From CAZNVB01 sp964651495 (GTDB lineage: Bacteria; Acidobacteriota; Aminicenantia; Aminicenantales; UBA8522), in the NCBI GenBank assembly GCA_964651495.1, contig CAZYWP010000003.1, forward strand, positions 1-64,000: a stretch of 64,000 bases of DNA, read 5' to 3'. Below are positions 1 through 9,711 of the stretch, one piece after another (position 1 is the stretch's first letter; each line of letters begins with the position of its first letter). Position numbers and translations under genes: made by a program. The notes beneath the pieces were generated by a model, which ran no database searches, had not been told where the DNA came from, and worked only from the letters and a program-made list of their open reading frames with translations.

Positions 1-1346
1 ACCAGCTCTTCGATCTTGACCGGCCGCGCCTGCTCGATGCTGCGCCGCGCGGCGATGCCGATTATCGCCGAGAGCGCTCCTTCCCTGCTCCCCGCCAGGC
101 GGCCCAGCGAGTCGGGCTCCTTTGTCCGGAAAATCTGGTCCTGCATGACCTGGTCGGCCCCCCAGTGACCTCCTCCTCCCGATTTTAGCGTGAACGTCCG
201 GCTCGATTTAAAACTCTCCGTAATGCGGAATTCCGCCAGGTTTTCCACCGGCCAGGGCTGGTTGTGATAGACTCGGACGTCGAGCCGCCCTTTCATCCCG
301 TTGAAACCGACGGCAAACCCTTCATAGGGCATAGTCGCGTTGAGGGAATAGCTCATCATCACCCGGTTGTGATATCGGACCTGGACGGCCATCGTGTCCC
401 AGATGTTGATCCTTTCCCTGAAAACGCAGGAATCGCGGATGTATCCGTCGGCCGACTCCGCCTTGACATACAGATTCATGGCCTGCTGGTCCTTAGTGAT
501 GTCCCAGAAGAATTCGCATGTCGCTTTGTGCGGGCAGACCCGGCAGTTCTCACCCCGGATTCTGCCGTTAAAGCCATATTTCCGGAGCTCGCCATACGCG
601 CAGACCTCGACGGGCTCGGCCCCCAGCCACCAGTTCATAAGGTCGAAATGATGGGACGCCTTGTGGACGAGGAGCGATCCCGAAAACTGCTTGAAACCGT
701 GCCAGCGCCGGAAGTAGGACGCGCCGTGATAGACATCCAGATAATAATGAAAATCCACTGAGGTGACCTCGCCGATTTCCCCGCTCAGCAAGATTTCCTT
801 GATCCTTGAGGCATCCGGGCCGTAACGGTAATTGAAGGTGACGGTGAGTTTCTTGCCCGTGCGCTTTTCTGTATCCATGATGTCCTGGACCATCTTTTCA
901 TCGGTGCACATGGGTTTTTCCGTGATCACATTGCAGCCCCTCTCCATGGCCAGGCAGATGTACTTGGCGTGGAAACAGTCCACAGTGGTGACGATTACCG
1001 TGTCCGGTTTTGTCTCGTTCAGCATCTGCCCGAAGTCCGTGAAGGTCGGACAGCTGGCGCCCATGTATTGCTTCGCATACTCCAGGCGAATGGGGTTGAT
1101 GTCGCAGAGGCCGACCATCTCCAGCAGGTCTCCGTAGTTGGCCAGAAGCTCCTTTCCCCAGAGCGTGCTGCCGCGGCCCCCAGTCCCGACGAGAGCCACC
1201 CGCAATTTTCCCGCCTGTGCAGCAGTTTGCTGGGCCCAAAGAGAACCGGGGCCGAGCAGCGAAAAGCCGGCCGCCCCGATGGCCCCGGCGGCCAGCGAAG
1301 AAGTCAGGAATTCCCGCCTGCTGAGTTCAGATTTCGTTTTACTCAT
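1..1346 (-). CDS. Gfo/Idh/MocA-family oxidoreductase, Tat-exported, 3' end cut by window edge
   Basis: NAD(P)-dependent sugar or inositol dehydrogenase family protein. The start ATG at 1346 is preceded by a GGGGGAGG ribosome-binding site. Residues 1-40 form a twin-arginine leader (SRREFL, then an Ala/Gly-rich hydrophobic stretch ending near WAQ), so the enzyme is probably folded with cofactor and exported. The Rossmann motif VGTGGRG follows at about residue 52, and the family signature EKPM, which carries the catalytic-site lysine, lies near residue 150. A cluster of four cysteines (CRVCPHKATC region) lies near residue 275. The frame is open to the window's first base, so the C-terminus is missing. 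Substrate cannot be told from sequence; the neighbouring glycosidases suggest a sugar. It lies 64 bp downstream of the S9 peptidase gene on the same strand. Confidence 0.88.
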   Translation of the reverse strand, partial: MSKTKSELSRREFLTSSLAAGAIGAAGFSLLGPGSLWAQQTAAQAGKLRVALVGTGGRGSTLWGKELLANYGDLLEMVGLCDINPIRLEYAKQYMGASCPTFTDFGQMLNETKPDTVIVTTVDCFHAKYICLAMERGCNVITEKPMCTDEKMVQDIMDTEKRTGKKLTVTFNYRYGPDASRIKEILLSGEIGEVTSVDFHYYLDVYHGASYFRRWHGFKQFSGSLLVHKASHHFDLMNWWLGAEPVEVCAYGELRKYGFNGRIRGENCRVCPHKATCEFFWDITKDQQAMNLYVKAESADGYIRDSCVFRERINIWDTMAVQVRYHNRVMMSYSLNATMPYEGFAVGFNGMKGRLDVRVYHNQPWPVENLAEFRITESFKSSRTFTLKSGGGGHWGADQVMQDQIFRTKEPDSLGRLAGSREGALSAIIGIAARRSIEQARPVKIEEL

Positions 1347-1410
1347 GGTCGCCTCCCCCGCGATCTTCCGGCTAGCTTCTATCACAAGAAAAAAGGAATG
1401 TAAAGATGGG

Positions 1411-4218
1411 CTATTTTCCCTGATAGGAAACGCCGCGGCTGATCCAGTCCGGCGCCGGTTCCCCTTTGAGATAGTGGTCGAGGTACTGCTTCATGCGGAT
1501 GGAATAGTCGAGCTTGTTGGCGAATTTCTGAGGGTGATGGGGCTCCCCTCGGTACTGCAGAAAAATGCAGTCCTTGCCTAAGCGCCTCATTGCCAAATAA
1601 AGCTCGATCCCCTGCTCCCAGGGAACTGCTCCGTCTTCGTCCCCGGCCATCAGCAGGAGCGGTGTCTGGATGCGGTCGGCATAGAACACCGGAGAATTTT
1701 CGATGAACAGGTCGCGGTTTTCCCAGAGGCTGCGGCCGATCCGGCTCTGGTCCTTTTCGTACTGGAACTGCCGCGCCAGGCCGGACTCCCAGCGAATCCC
1801 GCTGTAAGCGCTGGTCATGTTGCCCACAGCCGCTCCGGCGATCGCCGCCCGGAACAGGTTGGTCTGAGTGATGACGAAGGCAGTCTCGTACCCGCCCCAC
1901 GAATGGCCGTGCAGGGCGATGGCCTCGGGGTCGGCCACGCCCAGGTCGATGATTTTCTGCACCCCGGGGATGAGGCATTTGACCGCCGACAGGCCCGGCC
2001 GGCCCGTCTCATAGACGATGTCGGGCAGGAAGAGGGCGTAGCCGTTGCTGGCATAGAAGGGAAAACAAGGCCGGTGGTTCACGACGACCGGATTAAATTG
2101 ATGGAGCCGCTCGGACATCCGCTCGTAAAAATAGATCAGGACGGGATACCGTTGGCCCGGTTCGTAGTTTCCTGGCTTGATCAGGACGCCCTGAAGCGGC
2201 AGGCCGTCCTGGCTCTGCCATTCCACGAGCTCGCTCGCGCCCCAGGCGAAATCCTTGACCTGGGGGTTCGCCTCGGAAAGCCTCCGAGGTGAACGAAAAG
2301 ACAGGTCGCTCAGCCAGATGTCCGGAAATTCATCGTAGCTCTCTCGGGTGAAAAGGAGGACATCGGCCTTTTGCGCTTTGGCCACGAAATTGAAGGTCTT
2401 TTTGTCCTCCAACAAGCGATAGACGCCTTCTTTGGCGATCGAGGCACCGTAAAAGGCCTTGAATTTTTTCCGGTTGTGATAGGCAGACAGCAAGAGTGTC
2501 TGGTCTCTCTTGAAGCTCTTTTGTTCCGGGTCAAGACGGAGGATGCGGAAAGTCAATCCCGTCTTTCGACCTTCTCCCGCAGTCAGGTTGACGGCCTCGG
2601 CCTTCAGGGTGGAGATTTTCCAGATATCGAACCTGTCATAGAGCAGGACGGCGCTGCCGTCTTCAAGCCACCCTCCGAAACCATAGGGCCCTGGCTCCTG
2701 CGGCCGGTCTTCCTCCTCTTCGTCGAAGGAGACCTGAAGCCCGCCTGTCAGGTCGCGGGCGGCTCCGCTCTTGATATCGTAGAGATGCCAATTTCTCTCC
2801 TTGAAATAGAGGACATAGCGGCCGTCGGCAGAAAGACTTGGCCGGTCTCTCAGCCGGTCAAGAATTTTCTTTTTTTTACCCGCCGCCAGGTCCACCACAT
2901 AGACGTCCTGATACCGGTCGTCCCAGGTGACCTCCTTAAGGTAACGGACGGATGAAAATCCCAGGGCCAGGCGAGGATTCTCCGGGATTTCCAGATCCGG
3001 CATCTCCAGATCCGCCAGCCGTACCATTTTCCTGGCTTCGAGCTGATAGACCGCTGTATAAGTCTTTTCTATTAACCGCGGCCATTCCTTTTTCTGATGG
3101 GGGATGATCCGCGGGTCGTTCCAGTGCCAGACGTCCACTCCCCGCTTCTCCAGAATCTTGTCCATGTCGTAAAGGTCCGCCGCCTTCGGCGCCTCCTTTC
3201 CTTCCGGCTCCGGTTCTTTTCTCAGTTCGAAAATCTCCTTTGGCATCAGGCCGAAAAAAATGCGCTTTTCGTCCTCAGACCAGGTCAGCTTGGCCTTGGA
3301 GGGGATCAGCCAGTTTTCAGGCGTCTGCGCGCCGGAAACAGCCTGAACAGAATTCCCGGTCGCCTCATCCCAGATCCACAGCGAGGCCGGCCCGGCGTTT
3401 CCTTTTTCGTCGGCCGCGGTACTCAGATAGGCCAGCCGGTCGCCCTGCTTCTGCCAGGTCGGCTGGCTGAAGACTCCCTTTTCCGCAACGTTGAGGGCTT
3501 TTTCGGGCAGGCCGCTTTTGCCCAGGTCGCGGACAAAGAGACCGTTGGTTTTTCCTTCCGGGTCGGCGACGGCATAGGCCACCTTGCTGCCCTTTTCGTT
3601 ATAAGCAAAAGAAAGCACATGCGGGACCCGAACCTCGTCTCCCGAACCCAGCCGGCGAAGGACGAGAGTCGTTCCGATATCTTTCATCTTCGGGCTGGCC
3701 GGTTCCTTCTCTTTCTCCTTCGGCAGATCATCCTTCTTCTTGGGCTCCTCCTCTTTGAACAACTGATAAGCCAGCCAGAGCGAGTCGTTGGAAAAAACAA
3801 ACTTTTCCACCTTTTCGAATCGGGTTTCCTGCCCGGAAACCAGGTTCAGAAGGGCCATTCCGTTTTTAGGCCTGTCCTTTTCCGGCTTCTCCATCTCCTC
3901 GGCCCTGGGCCTGAGGGAGGCCGCGAGCCAGCGTGCGTCCTTAGTGAAAGCCGGCTGGCCGCCTCTTTCGCTGGCAAAAATCTTTCCCTCGGTGAGGCGC
4001 TGGACCCTGACCTCGCCGTCTCCCCGTCCCGGCTGGAGGGCATAAGCCACGCAGGTGCCATCCTCGGAAATGACCGGTCCGGAGATCGACCGGAACTGCA
4101 TCATGTCCTGGAAGGTCAGGGATTTCTTAACCTCGGCCGCAGACAGAGCAAGGCCGGCGAGGAAAACGTTGATGATGAAGATAATCCGATGCCTTTTCCA
4201 GATTTCGAGCTTCATCAT
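1411..4218 (-). CDS. Exported S9-family (prolyl oligopeptidase-like) serine peptidase, 935 aa
   Basis: Two-domain S9 peptidase. An N-terminal hydrophobic signal (about residues 12-28, ending in LSAAE) is followed by a WD40-like beta-propeller over roughly residues 35-680 and a C-terminal alpha/beta-hydrolase domain. The nucleophile motif GHSWGG places Ser773; the likely partners are Asp862 (GDEDGAVP) and His894 (GEPHH). A Lys/Glu-rich insertion lies near residues 165-180. The start is ATGATG at 4218 behind AAGGAGGT. The family hydrolyses peptides, often with acyl-aminoacyl or dipeptidyl preference; the specificity here is unknown. It is one of three S9 peptidases in the window, consistent with extracytoplasmic peptide use. 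Confidence 0.9.
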   Translation of the reverse strand: MMKLEIWKRHRIIFIINVFLAGLALSAAEVKKSLTFQDMMQFRSISGPVISEDGTCVAYALQPGRGDGEVRVQRLTEGKIFASERGGQPAFTKDARWLAASLRPRAEEMEKPEKDRPKNGMALLNLVSGQETRFEKVEKFVFSNDSLWLAYQLFKEEEPKKKDDLPKEKEKEPASPKMKDIGTTLVLRRLGSGDEVRVPHVLSFAYNEKGSKVAYAVADPEGKTNGLFVRDLGKSGLPEKALNVAEKGVFSQPTWQKQGDRLAYLSTAADEKGNAGPASLWIWDEATGNSVQAVSGAQTPENWLIPSKAKLTWSEDEKRIFFGLMPKEIFELRKEPEPEGKEAPKAADLYDMDKILEKRGVDVWHWNDPRIIPHQKKEWPRLIEKTYTAVYQLEARKMVRLADLEMPDLEIPENPRLALGFSSVRYLKEVTWDDRYQDVYVVDLAAGKKKKILDRLRDRPSLSADGRYVLYFKERNWHLYDIKSGAARDLTGGLQVSFDEEEEDRPQEPGPYGFGGWLEDGSAVLLYDRFDIWKISTLKAEAVNLTAGEGRKTGLTFRILRLDPEQKSFKRDQTLLLSAYHNRKKFKAFYGASIAKEGVYRLLEDKKTFNFVAKAQKADVLLFTRESYDEFPDIWLSDLSFRSPRRLSEANPQVKDFAWGASELVEWQSQDGLPLQGVLIKPGNYEPGQRYPVLIYFYERMSERLHQFNPVVVNHRPCFPFYASNGYALFLPDIVYETGRPGLSAVKCLIPGVQKIIDLGVADPEAIALHGHSWGGYETAFVITQTNLFRAAIAGAAVGNMTSAYSGIRWESGLARQFQYEKDQSRIGRSLWENRDLFIENSPVFYADRIQTPLLLMAGDEDGAVPWEQGIELYLAMRRLGKDCIFLQYRGEPHHPQKFANKLDYSIRMKQYLDHYLKGEPAPDWISRGVSYQGK

Positions 4219-4239
4219 GACCTCCTTGGAGAAGACCGG

Positions 4240-4268
4240 AGTCTACAATACGGGGGAGCCGAAAGCAA
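4240..4268 (-). promoter_or_regulatory. Candidate sigma-70 promoter for the S9 peptidase gene
   Basis: On the minus strand TTGCTT (4263-4268) and TAGACT (4240-4245) are separated by 17 bp, about 20 bp before the ATG. Match to consensus is only moderate. The 119 bp between this gene and the upstream 240-residue gene show no convincing terminator. Confidence 0.35.
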
Positions 4269-4337
4269 ACCGAATTAGGATACCGGGCGGACGAGCTCGA
4301 GGTCCTTCAGATCCTCGTGGAAAAGAAAGCTTAGAGC

Positions 4338-5060
4338 CTAATCGAATATTTTTTCCAGCGCCTGGTATTTGGTGTGGACCGTCTCCACCGCCGCCTCGAT
4401 GGCGCTTCCCTGTCCTGATTTGACAGTCCCAGCCAAGGCTTTGGTCGATTCGTGGAGCGCCTCAGCTGCGGTCTTAAACGCTTCCGTCTTAGCCTCCAGC
4501 CGCTTGGGGAGCGCCGCTTTGGTGATCGCCTCGGCCTTGAGCGTCATATCTTCGGAAACGCTCTTAATCCCCTCATAATCTTTGTTCGGCAGATATGTGT
4601 GGTAGACCACATAAAGGACTTTGTGGAAGGCATCCACCTCCTTGAGCACCGGCCGGATGGTCCGGACCATCATCTCGTACTTGGAGTGGAGCGCTTCGGC
4701 GGCGCTGAGCAGGGCCTCGTCGTTCGTGCCGGCAGCGGCGGTCAGGTAGTCCTCCACCGCCTTCTTGAGCTCGGCCAGCCCCTGGTCCCACTTGGCCTGC
4801 TTCTCGTGCAGGATGGGCGGAAGCTTGGCCGCAAAGATCTTCTCCGCCAGGTTCTTCACTTCGGGAGCGTAGCTGCGCAGGGCGGCATAATCCTTGTCGG
4901 GATAAGCCGTGTGCCAGATGGGATAGATGATCTCATGAAAAGCCGTGAGCTCGGGGACCGAGCTCTCGGTCTCCTGCATCTGGGGTCCGGCCTGAGCGGC
5001 GATGACAGAGATCGCTAAGGCCGCGAAGATCACCGTCCCGAGACTTAATTTCAAATTCAT
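4338..5060 (-). CDS. Secreted helical protein made of two 104-residue histidine-bearing repeats
   Basis: No family recognised. A signal peptide (residues 1-24, AAQAG cleavage region) precedes two copies of a mostly helical unit, about residues 37-137 and 141-240. Each copy holds the motif FHxxxYxxxHTxxPxKDY and, later, a (L/V)HxKY motif. The conserved histidines are 42/146, 50/154 and 125/229, each pair exactly 104 residues apart, so this is an in-frame tandem duplication with three histidines kept at fixed positions. Helical composition and spaced His suggest a four-helix-bundle metal or haem site; this is inference. The ATG overlaps the stop of the upstream GH38 gene by 4 bp (ATGA), implying translational coupling. 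Confidence 0.75.
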   Translation of the reverse strand: MNLKLSLGTVIFAALAISVIAAQAGPQMQETESSVPELTAFHEIIYPIWHTAYPDKDYAALRSYAPEVKNLAEKIFAAKLPPILHEKQAKWDQGLAELKKAVEDYLTAAAGTNDEALLSAAEALHSKYEMMVRTIRPVLKEVDAFHKVLYVVYHTYLPNKDYEGIKSVSEDMTLKAEAITKAALPKRLEAKTEAFKTAAEALHESTKALAGTVKSGQGSAIEAAVETVHTKYQALEKIFD

Positions 5061-7576
5061 CCTGTCCTCCTTGGTAGGGCAGCAATTTTGAGAGTCTTGA
5101 TCTCAAACGGCTTGAGAGTCAAGCGCAGTATTTTACCATCCAACTCGATTTTTTCCAAAGGCCTCTCGATGAGATCGGTGGCCCAGGCTTCCACTTCCCA
5201 GGGAAGCTCGAGCCGGACTTCGGCCTCCCGGCCGAACGTCTCGTAGACCCTGAAGATCAGGGCCCGGCTGTAGTAGCCAGATTCTTTTTTTATCGCCGCA
5301 AGGACGGCGTTCGGCGCCTCAACCTGGATGAACGAATGGGCGGCGGGCAGTTTCCCGGCATGAACCATGGCCGTCCTGGCGATGAGCGGATTGTTCAGCT
5401 CGTAACCCCGGCGATGGGTCCCGGCGTCCTGCCAGGTCCCCGCATGGGGGAACAGGGAATAGAGCAGTTCGTGCTCTCCCCTATCCGCTTCCGGGTCGGG
5501 AGAAGTGGCGCCATGGATGATGGAGATACGCATGACGTTGCCCTTGACATCGAACCCGTATTTGCAGTCATTGAGCAGGCTCATACCAAAGTTCCCCGCT
5601 CCGTCGGTCAGGTCGATCCATTTGAGCGCCGGCACTTCCGTCCCGTCCGTCGGCCGGGTGACGTATCCGTATGGGATCTCGAAATCCGCCCGGGCGTTCT
5701 GCGCCGCGACCGGGAAGGCAGCTTTGATCATCAGATTTCGCTCCTGCCAGTCCATCCGCAGGCGGCAGTCCACCCGGCGGACTTTGGGATAGAGAGTGAT
5801 ATCCTGAGTGAAGGTCGAGTTGCGGAAAAGACTTGTGACTCTGACGATGCCTCTAACCGGGCCTCGCTCCAGGACTTCAACGCGCGCGCCCTTTTCGCCG
5901 ATGTTCCAGGACTTGTCCTTGAGCCCCAGCTCCCAGGCCGACATCGATTCCGGCTCATCCACAATGGCCTGAAGGATATTCCCGTCTCCGGCTATAACCT
6001 CCCTATTGTTGGCTTTATCATAGATGCCTTTGATCCATCCGGTCTGTGAGTTGAGGGTGATGCGGTAGAACTCGTTCTCCATGACGGCCGCCGATACGGC
6101 CAGGCCGGTTTTGAACTCCGGCTTGGCCCCGGCCTCAAGCACCCGGAACGTCTTGTAACCCATGGCCGGAACCTTTTCGGCGATGAGGACGACTCTGAAA
6201 ACACGTTTGTCGGCCTCAGAGCGCTCATGGGCGACCTGGAACGGAACTTCGGTCCCGCCGCTGTCCACGATCCTGAAGCCTTTCACCGCGCGGGAAAAAG
6301 CGATCTCAAACTCGACCGGTTCCGTCCTCTCCCAGCCAAGGGAATTGTAGACGATGAGAGGCCGGCCCTCGCCTCGCGTGTCGACTTGGTTGGTGATGGC
6401 TTCGAGGGAAAAGTCCAGGGCCCGCTGTCCCCTCTCCAGGGCCGCTTTGTAATATTTTTTCGATTCCTCATAGACGGGACCGATGCTCGATCCGTCGAAA
6501 ATGTCGTGGAACTGGTTGCGGAGGACGGTCTTCCAGGCTTCATCCACGTCCCTCTCCGGATAATAATCCCTGTAGCCGGAAAAAACAGCCAGGGCCGAGA
6601 ACTTCTCGGCCGCAAGAAGCAAGTTCTCCAGCCGCCGGTTCCACTTTTTTGTCTGGGCCTGGGTGGTGTAGCAGGCCGGGAAAGTGAAATTCAACTCTTG
6701 TTTGACCACGGGAAAATCGATCCCGCCGGCTGCCAGTTTTTTGAAGTAATTCTCGGGTGCGACGAATTCGATCCGGGGATGTTCGGGGTTGTCCTTGAAC
6801 TTGAGGATGGCCTCGATATCCGTGCTCCTGGGGCCGCCGCCGTGGTCTCCTTCGCCGTAGAGGAGCATGAAATCCTTAAGCGGAGTGGCCTTTGCTGCCT
6901 CAAGAAGGAGGTCGCGAACCCCGTTTTTCAGGTCGACGAGATACCATCCGGGCGGCACGTAGGCCAGAACCCTCGAGCCATCCGCTCCCTCCCACCAGAA
7001 GGCCGGCCCGGCCTGCGGCGCACACCGCTCGAAGATATAGTATTTGATCCCGGCCTTGCTCAGGATCTGGGGAAGCTGGAAATTGTGCCCGAACGAATCC
7101 GGGTTCCAGCCGACGGCGACGTCCACTCCGAATTTCTCCTGAAAATATCTCTTCCCGTAAAGAAGCTGCCGGGCCAGGGATTCGCCGTCGGGCATGTTCA
7201 GGTCGGGCTCGGCCCACATCCCCCCGACCGGAATCCATGTCCCCTCTTTCACCTTATCTTTGATTCTCTGGAAAAGCTCGGGGTAAGTTTTCTCCACGGC
7301 CTCGTAGACTGCCGGCTGGCTCTGGGCGAACGTCAGACCGGGCACCCTATCCATTTGGGCGAGCGTGCCCCGGAAGGTGTTTGTGGCAATGTCGTAGACC
7401 GTTTCCTCCCAGCGCCACAGCCAGGCGAGGTCGATGTGGGCGTGGCCGATGAGGTAGGCGGTCAGGTCCCGGGGGCTCGGAGCCGTCTGGCTCTGATCGG
7501 GCGCCGACGCCCCAGCCGACCGGAAACAAATAAATAAAGCTAATAGGACCGCTGCCGGCCAAGCTTTTCTCATCAT
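5057..7576 (-). CDS. Glycoside hydrolase family 38 alpha-mannosidase, exported
   Basis: Retaining alpha-mannosidase of family GH38, 839 aa. A signal peptide (about residues 1-24) precedes the catalytic barrel. The zinc ligands of the family are visible: HIDLAW (His47, Asp49), the nucleophile/ligand Asp160 in WNPDSFGH, and a later His in NQFHDIFDG. Middle three-helix and C-terminal beta-sandwich regions follow. Length is near the lower end for GH38. The start is ATGATG behind GAGGAGG. It is translationally coupled to the downstream 240-residue histidine-repeat protein. It probably trims mannose from glycans or glycoproteins outside the cytoplasm. Confidence 0.93.
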   Translation of the reverse strand: MMRKAWPAAVLLALFICFRSAGASAPDQSQTAPSPRDLTAYLIGHAHIDLAWLWRWEETVYDIATNTFRGTLAQMDRVPGLTFAQSQPAVYEAVEKTYPELFQRIKDKVKEGTWIPVGGMWAEPDLNMPDGESLARQLLYGKRYFQEKFGVDVAVGWNPDSFGHNFQLPQILSKAGIKYYIFERCAPQAGPAFWWEGADGSRVLAYVPPGWYLVDLKNGVRDLLLEAAKATPLKDFMLLYGEGDHGGGPRSTDIEAILKFKDNPEHPRIEFVAPENYFKKLAAGGIDFPVVKQELNFTFPACYTTQAQTKKWNRRLENLLLAAEKFSALAVFSGYRDYYPERDVDEAWKTVLRNQFHDIFDGSSIGPVYEESKKYYKAALERGQRALDFSLEAITNQVDTRGEGRPLIVYNSLGWERTEPVEFEIAFSRAVKGFRIVDSGGTEVPFQVAHERSEADKRVFRVVLIAEKVPAMGYKTFRVLEAGAKPEFKTGLAVSAAVMENEFYRITLNSQTGWIKGIYDKANNREVIAGDGNILQAIVDEPESMSAWELGLKDKSWNIGEKGARVEVLERGPVRGIVRVTSLFRNSTFTQDITLYPKVRRVDCRLRMDWQERNLMIKAAFPVAAQNARADFEIPYGYVTRPTDGTEVPALKWIDLTDGAGNFGMSLLNDCKYGFDVKGNVMRISIIHGATSPDPEADRGEHELLYSLFPHAGTWQDAGTHRRGYELNNPLIARTAMVHAGKLPAAHSFIQVEAPNAVLAAIKKESGYYSRALIFRVYETFGREAEVRLELPWEVEAWATDLIERPLEKIELDGKILRLTLKPFEIKTLKIAALPRRTG

Positions 7577-7661
7577 TTTATCCTCCTCATTAAATACCTG
7601 ATCTATTCACAAATAATGCGTGCCATTTCATAAATCGTTCAGAAAAGATTGCATGAGATTC

Positions 7662-9692
7662 TTATTTCTCGGGGGCGATGAGGGGAAATGAGGCGATCCG
7701 GAGCCGGGCGCAGCCCATCGGAATCAGGGTGATCTCTTCCACCGGCTCCGAGGAATGGACAGGACCGGGCGGAAGCTTCCCGACCATCTTCCCTTCCGCT
7801 TTCCACTGCGGCAGGCGCTTGGCCTGGGCCTTGAGGATAATCGGCGCCGCTTGCGGCTCAAATGGCTGATAGGCCAGCGGCCTTTGCTCAACCATGGAAA
7901 TCGATTGCCCTGGCTTGGTGGGATCGAGAACAAGGCCGTAATTCCAGGGCGTTGTCGGCAGGATTTCGTAGGCCGGCCATTCATCCGTCCCGCCGTAGCG
8001 TTTCCATTCCTCGCCGATCTGGAGCGAGAACCAGAGCGGTCCGCGCCTCACCGAAACGGAATTCCCTGCCTTCGGCCAGGTTTGGATGGTGATTTTGGGG
8101 GAGAATTCGAGCCGAACCTGGTCGCCGTTCCGCCATTGACGGGTCACAACCGTATAATGACCGGCTTTGAGGTCCGCTGGCTGTTTCTGGCCGTTGATCA
8201 AAACAGCGCCCCCGTCCGCCCATTCGGGGATTCTCAGATACAGCGGAAACTCCACCGCCTCCTCGGTCCAAACGGTGAAATCGATGACATCCCCGAAGGG
8301 ATACCAGGTGTCCTCCGAAATCCGGACTTCACTTCCGTCGGCGACCTTCGCCCGGACCTCGGATGGTGCGAACAGAGCTGCCGCGAGGCCGTTGTCCGGA
8401 GTGGCCAGCCAAAGGTGTTCGGCGAAATAGGGCCAGCCGAAGGCGACGTTGTGCTGGCAACAGCGATAGGACCGGGGATCGTAGGAGACGAGCGTGCCAT
8501 CGTTCTGAAAATCGTGCTCGCCCGAGCTGTCGCAGGAGATCAGGTTGGGGGCCGTCAGGTAATGGAGCCCACGCAGGTCGGGAGTCATCGCTGCCGGGAG
8601 CGAGTTGAAGGCGATTTCCTCGCACCGGTCGGCGTAACGCGTGTCTCCGGTGATCTTGAGCAGGGACTCGTCGCTGTGCATGAACTCGACCATCGAGCAG
8701 GTCTCGGTGCCATAGCGCGGGTCAGTGTGACCGGGCCGAATGTTCTCGTCCGCTCCGAACATCCCGCCCGGCTGCTGGCCGTACTCACCCATAAGAAGTC
8801 GATAGTTCTTTTCCACAATCTCGAGGTACTTCGGGTCTTTCGACTGCTGGAAATAGATTCCGGGGTAGCGGATGCCCATAGTGATGTTGACGCCGTGGTA
8901 GAAGGAGCTCACCTCCCAGTCCCTGTCCCGCTGCGGGCTGATGATGTCGCTCTCCCAGTCGGCCGTCCGCTTATAGATCCGCTTGGCCAGGTCGAGGAGA
9001 AACGGCTCGCCGGTCCGGTTGTAAAGCCAGTAAACGCTTTCCAGGTTTTCGCCGCCGCGCAATTTCTGCCAACTCCCGGGGAGCAGGTCTTCTACGGGAA
9101 GGTTGAACTGGTAGCGGAAATACTTCGTCAGGAACGGGATCACCCGCGCGTCCCCCGTCGCTTCATAGAGACTTTGCATACAGGCAAGGATGAGCATATT
9201 GGGCCAGAGGTCGCGCTGCTGGCGGTTGTCGGGCGGCCCGAAAAACCCGTCTTCCTGTTGGCTGCGGAAGGCCAGGTCAAGCCACTTCCGGGCTGGGGCG
9301 ATGATCTCCGTGTCTTTAAGGATGTAGCCCAGGTCGGCATAACCCTTGAGCCAGTAAGGCATCTCCTCCCAGCCGCGGCCCTTCAACGTGATCCAACCGC
9401 TATCCTCGTTCAGAAACTTGCTGAGTTCGGGCAGGCGGCCCGTGAAACCGTTGCGCATGAGTTGGAGCTGACTCAGGAGCCAGTCTTTGGCCGCAATGCT
9501 GCCGATGGGAAGCTTTGCCAAGGGGCTTGGCATAAGCGGCGGCTTATTGGAAACGTAATGCCGATTGAGATCCGGTGTGGGCGGGACTTTAACCATAGAT
9601 ATCTCATTCTTCATAGCGTCCTCCCCTGCCCCCACGCCGCAGCAAAGGAAAATGAAAATGCCAATTATGACGGCCAAGCCAACTGACTTCAT
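7662..9692 (-). CDS. GH127-like (DUF1680) beta-L-arabinofuranosidase family protein
   Basis: An (alpha/alpha)6-barrel glycosidase of the GH127 type followed by beta-sandwich domains, 676 aa. The cysteine-zinc active site of this family is intact: Glu330 and Cys332 (ETC) and the vicinal pair Cys411-Cys412 (RCCQHN) match the ligand set described for the Bifidobacterium enzyme HypBA1, in which one cysteine is the nucleophile. I place the start at the ATG at 9692, after GGGGGAG and at a clear signal peptide (MKSVGLAVIIG, cleavage near GAGA). A longer frame to 9722 would overlap the upstream gene. Substrate may be arabinofuranoside or another furanoside. It lies 19 bp after the YbaK-like gene. Confidence 0.9.
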   Translation of the reverse strand: MKSVGLAVIIGIFIFLCCGVGAGEDAMKNEISMVKVPPTPDLNRHYVSNKPPLMPSPLAKLPIGSIAAKDWLLSQLQLMRNGFTGRLPELSKFLNEDSGWITLKGRGWEEMPYWLKGYADLGYILKDTEIIAPARKWLDLAFRSQQEDGFFGPPDNRQQRDLWPNMLILACMQSLYEATGDARVIPFLTKYFRYQFNLPVEDLLPGSWQKLRGGENLESVYWLYNRTGEPFLLDLAKRIYKRTADWESDIISPQRDRDWEVSSFYHGVNITMGIRYPGIYFQQSKDPKYLEIVEKNYRLLMGEYGQQPGGMFGADENIRPGHTDPRYGTETCSMVEFMHSDESLLKITGDTRYADRCEEIAFNSLPAAMTPDLRGLHYLTAPNLISCDSSGEHDFQNDGTLVSYDPRSYRCCQHNVAFGWPYFAEHLWLATPDNGLAAALFAPSEVRAKVADGSEVRISEDTWYPFGDVIDFTVWTEEAVEFPLYLRIPEWADGGAVLINGQKQPADLKAGHYTVVTRQWRNGDQVRLEFSPKITIQTWPKAGNSVSVRRGPLWFSLQIGEEWKRYGGTDEWPAYEILPTTPWNYGLVLDPTKPGQSISMVEQRPLAYQPFEPQAAPIILKAQAKRLPQWKAEGKMVGKLPPGPVHSSEPVEEITLIPMGCARLRIASFPLIAPEK

Positions 9693-9711
9693 GATACGTT
9701 CTCCCCCACCC

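Noticed and set aside
7755..9686. 643-codon plus-strand frame
   Set aside because: Antisense shadow of the GH127-like gene; no recognisable domain.
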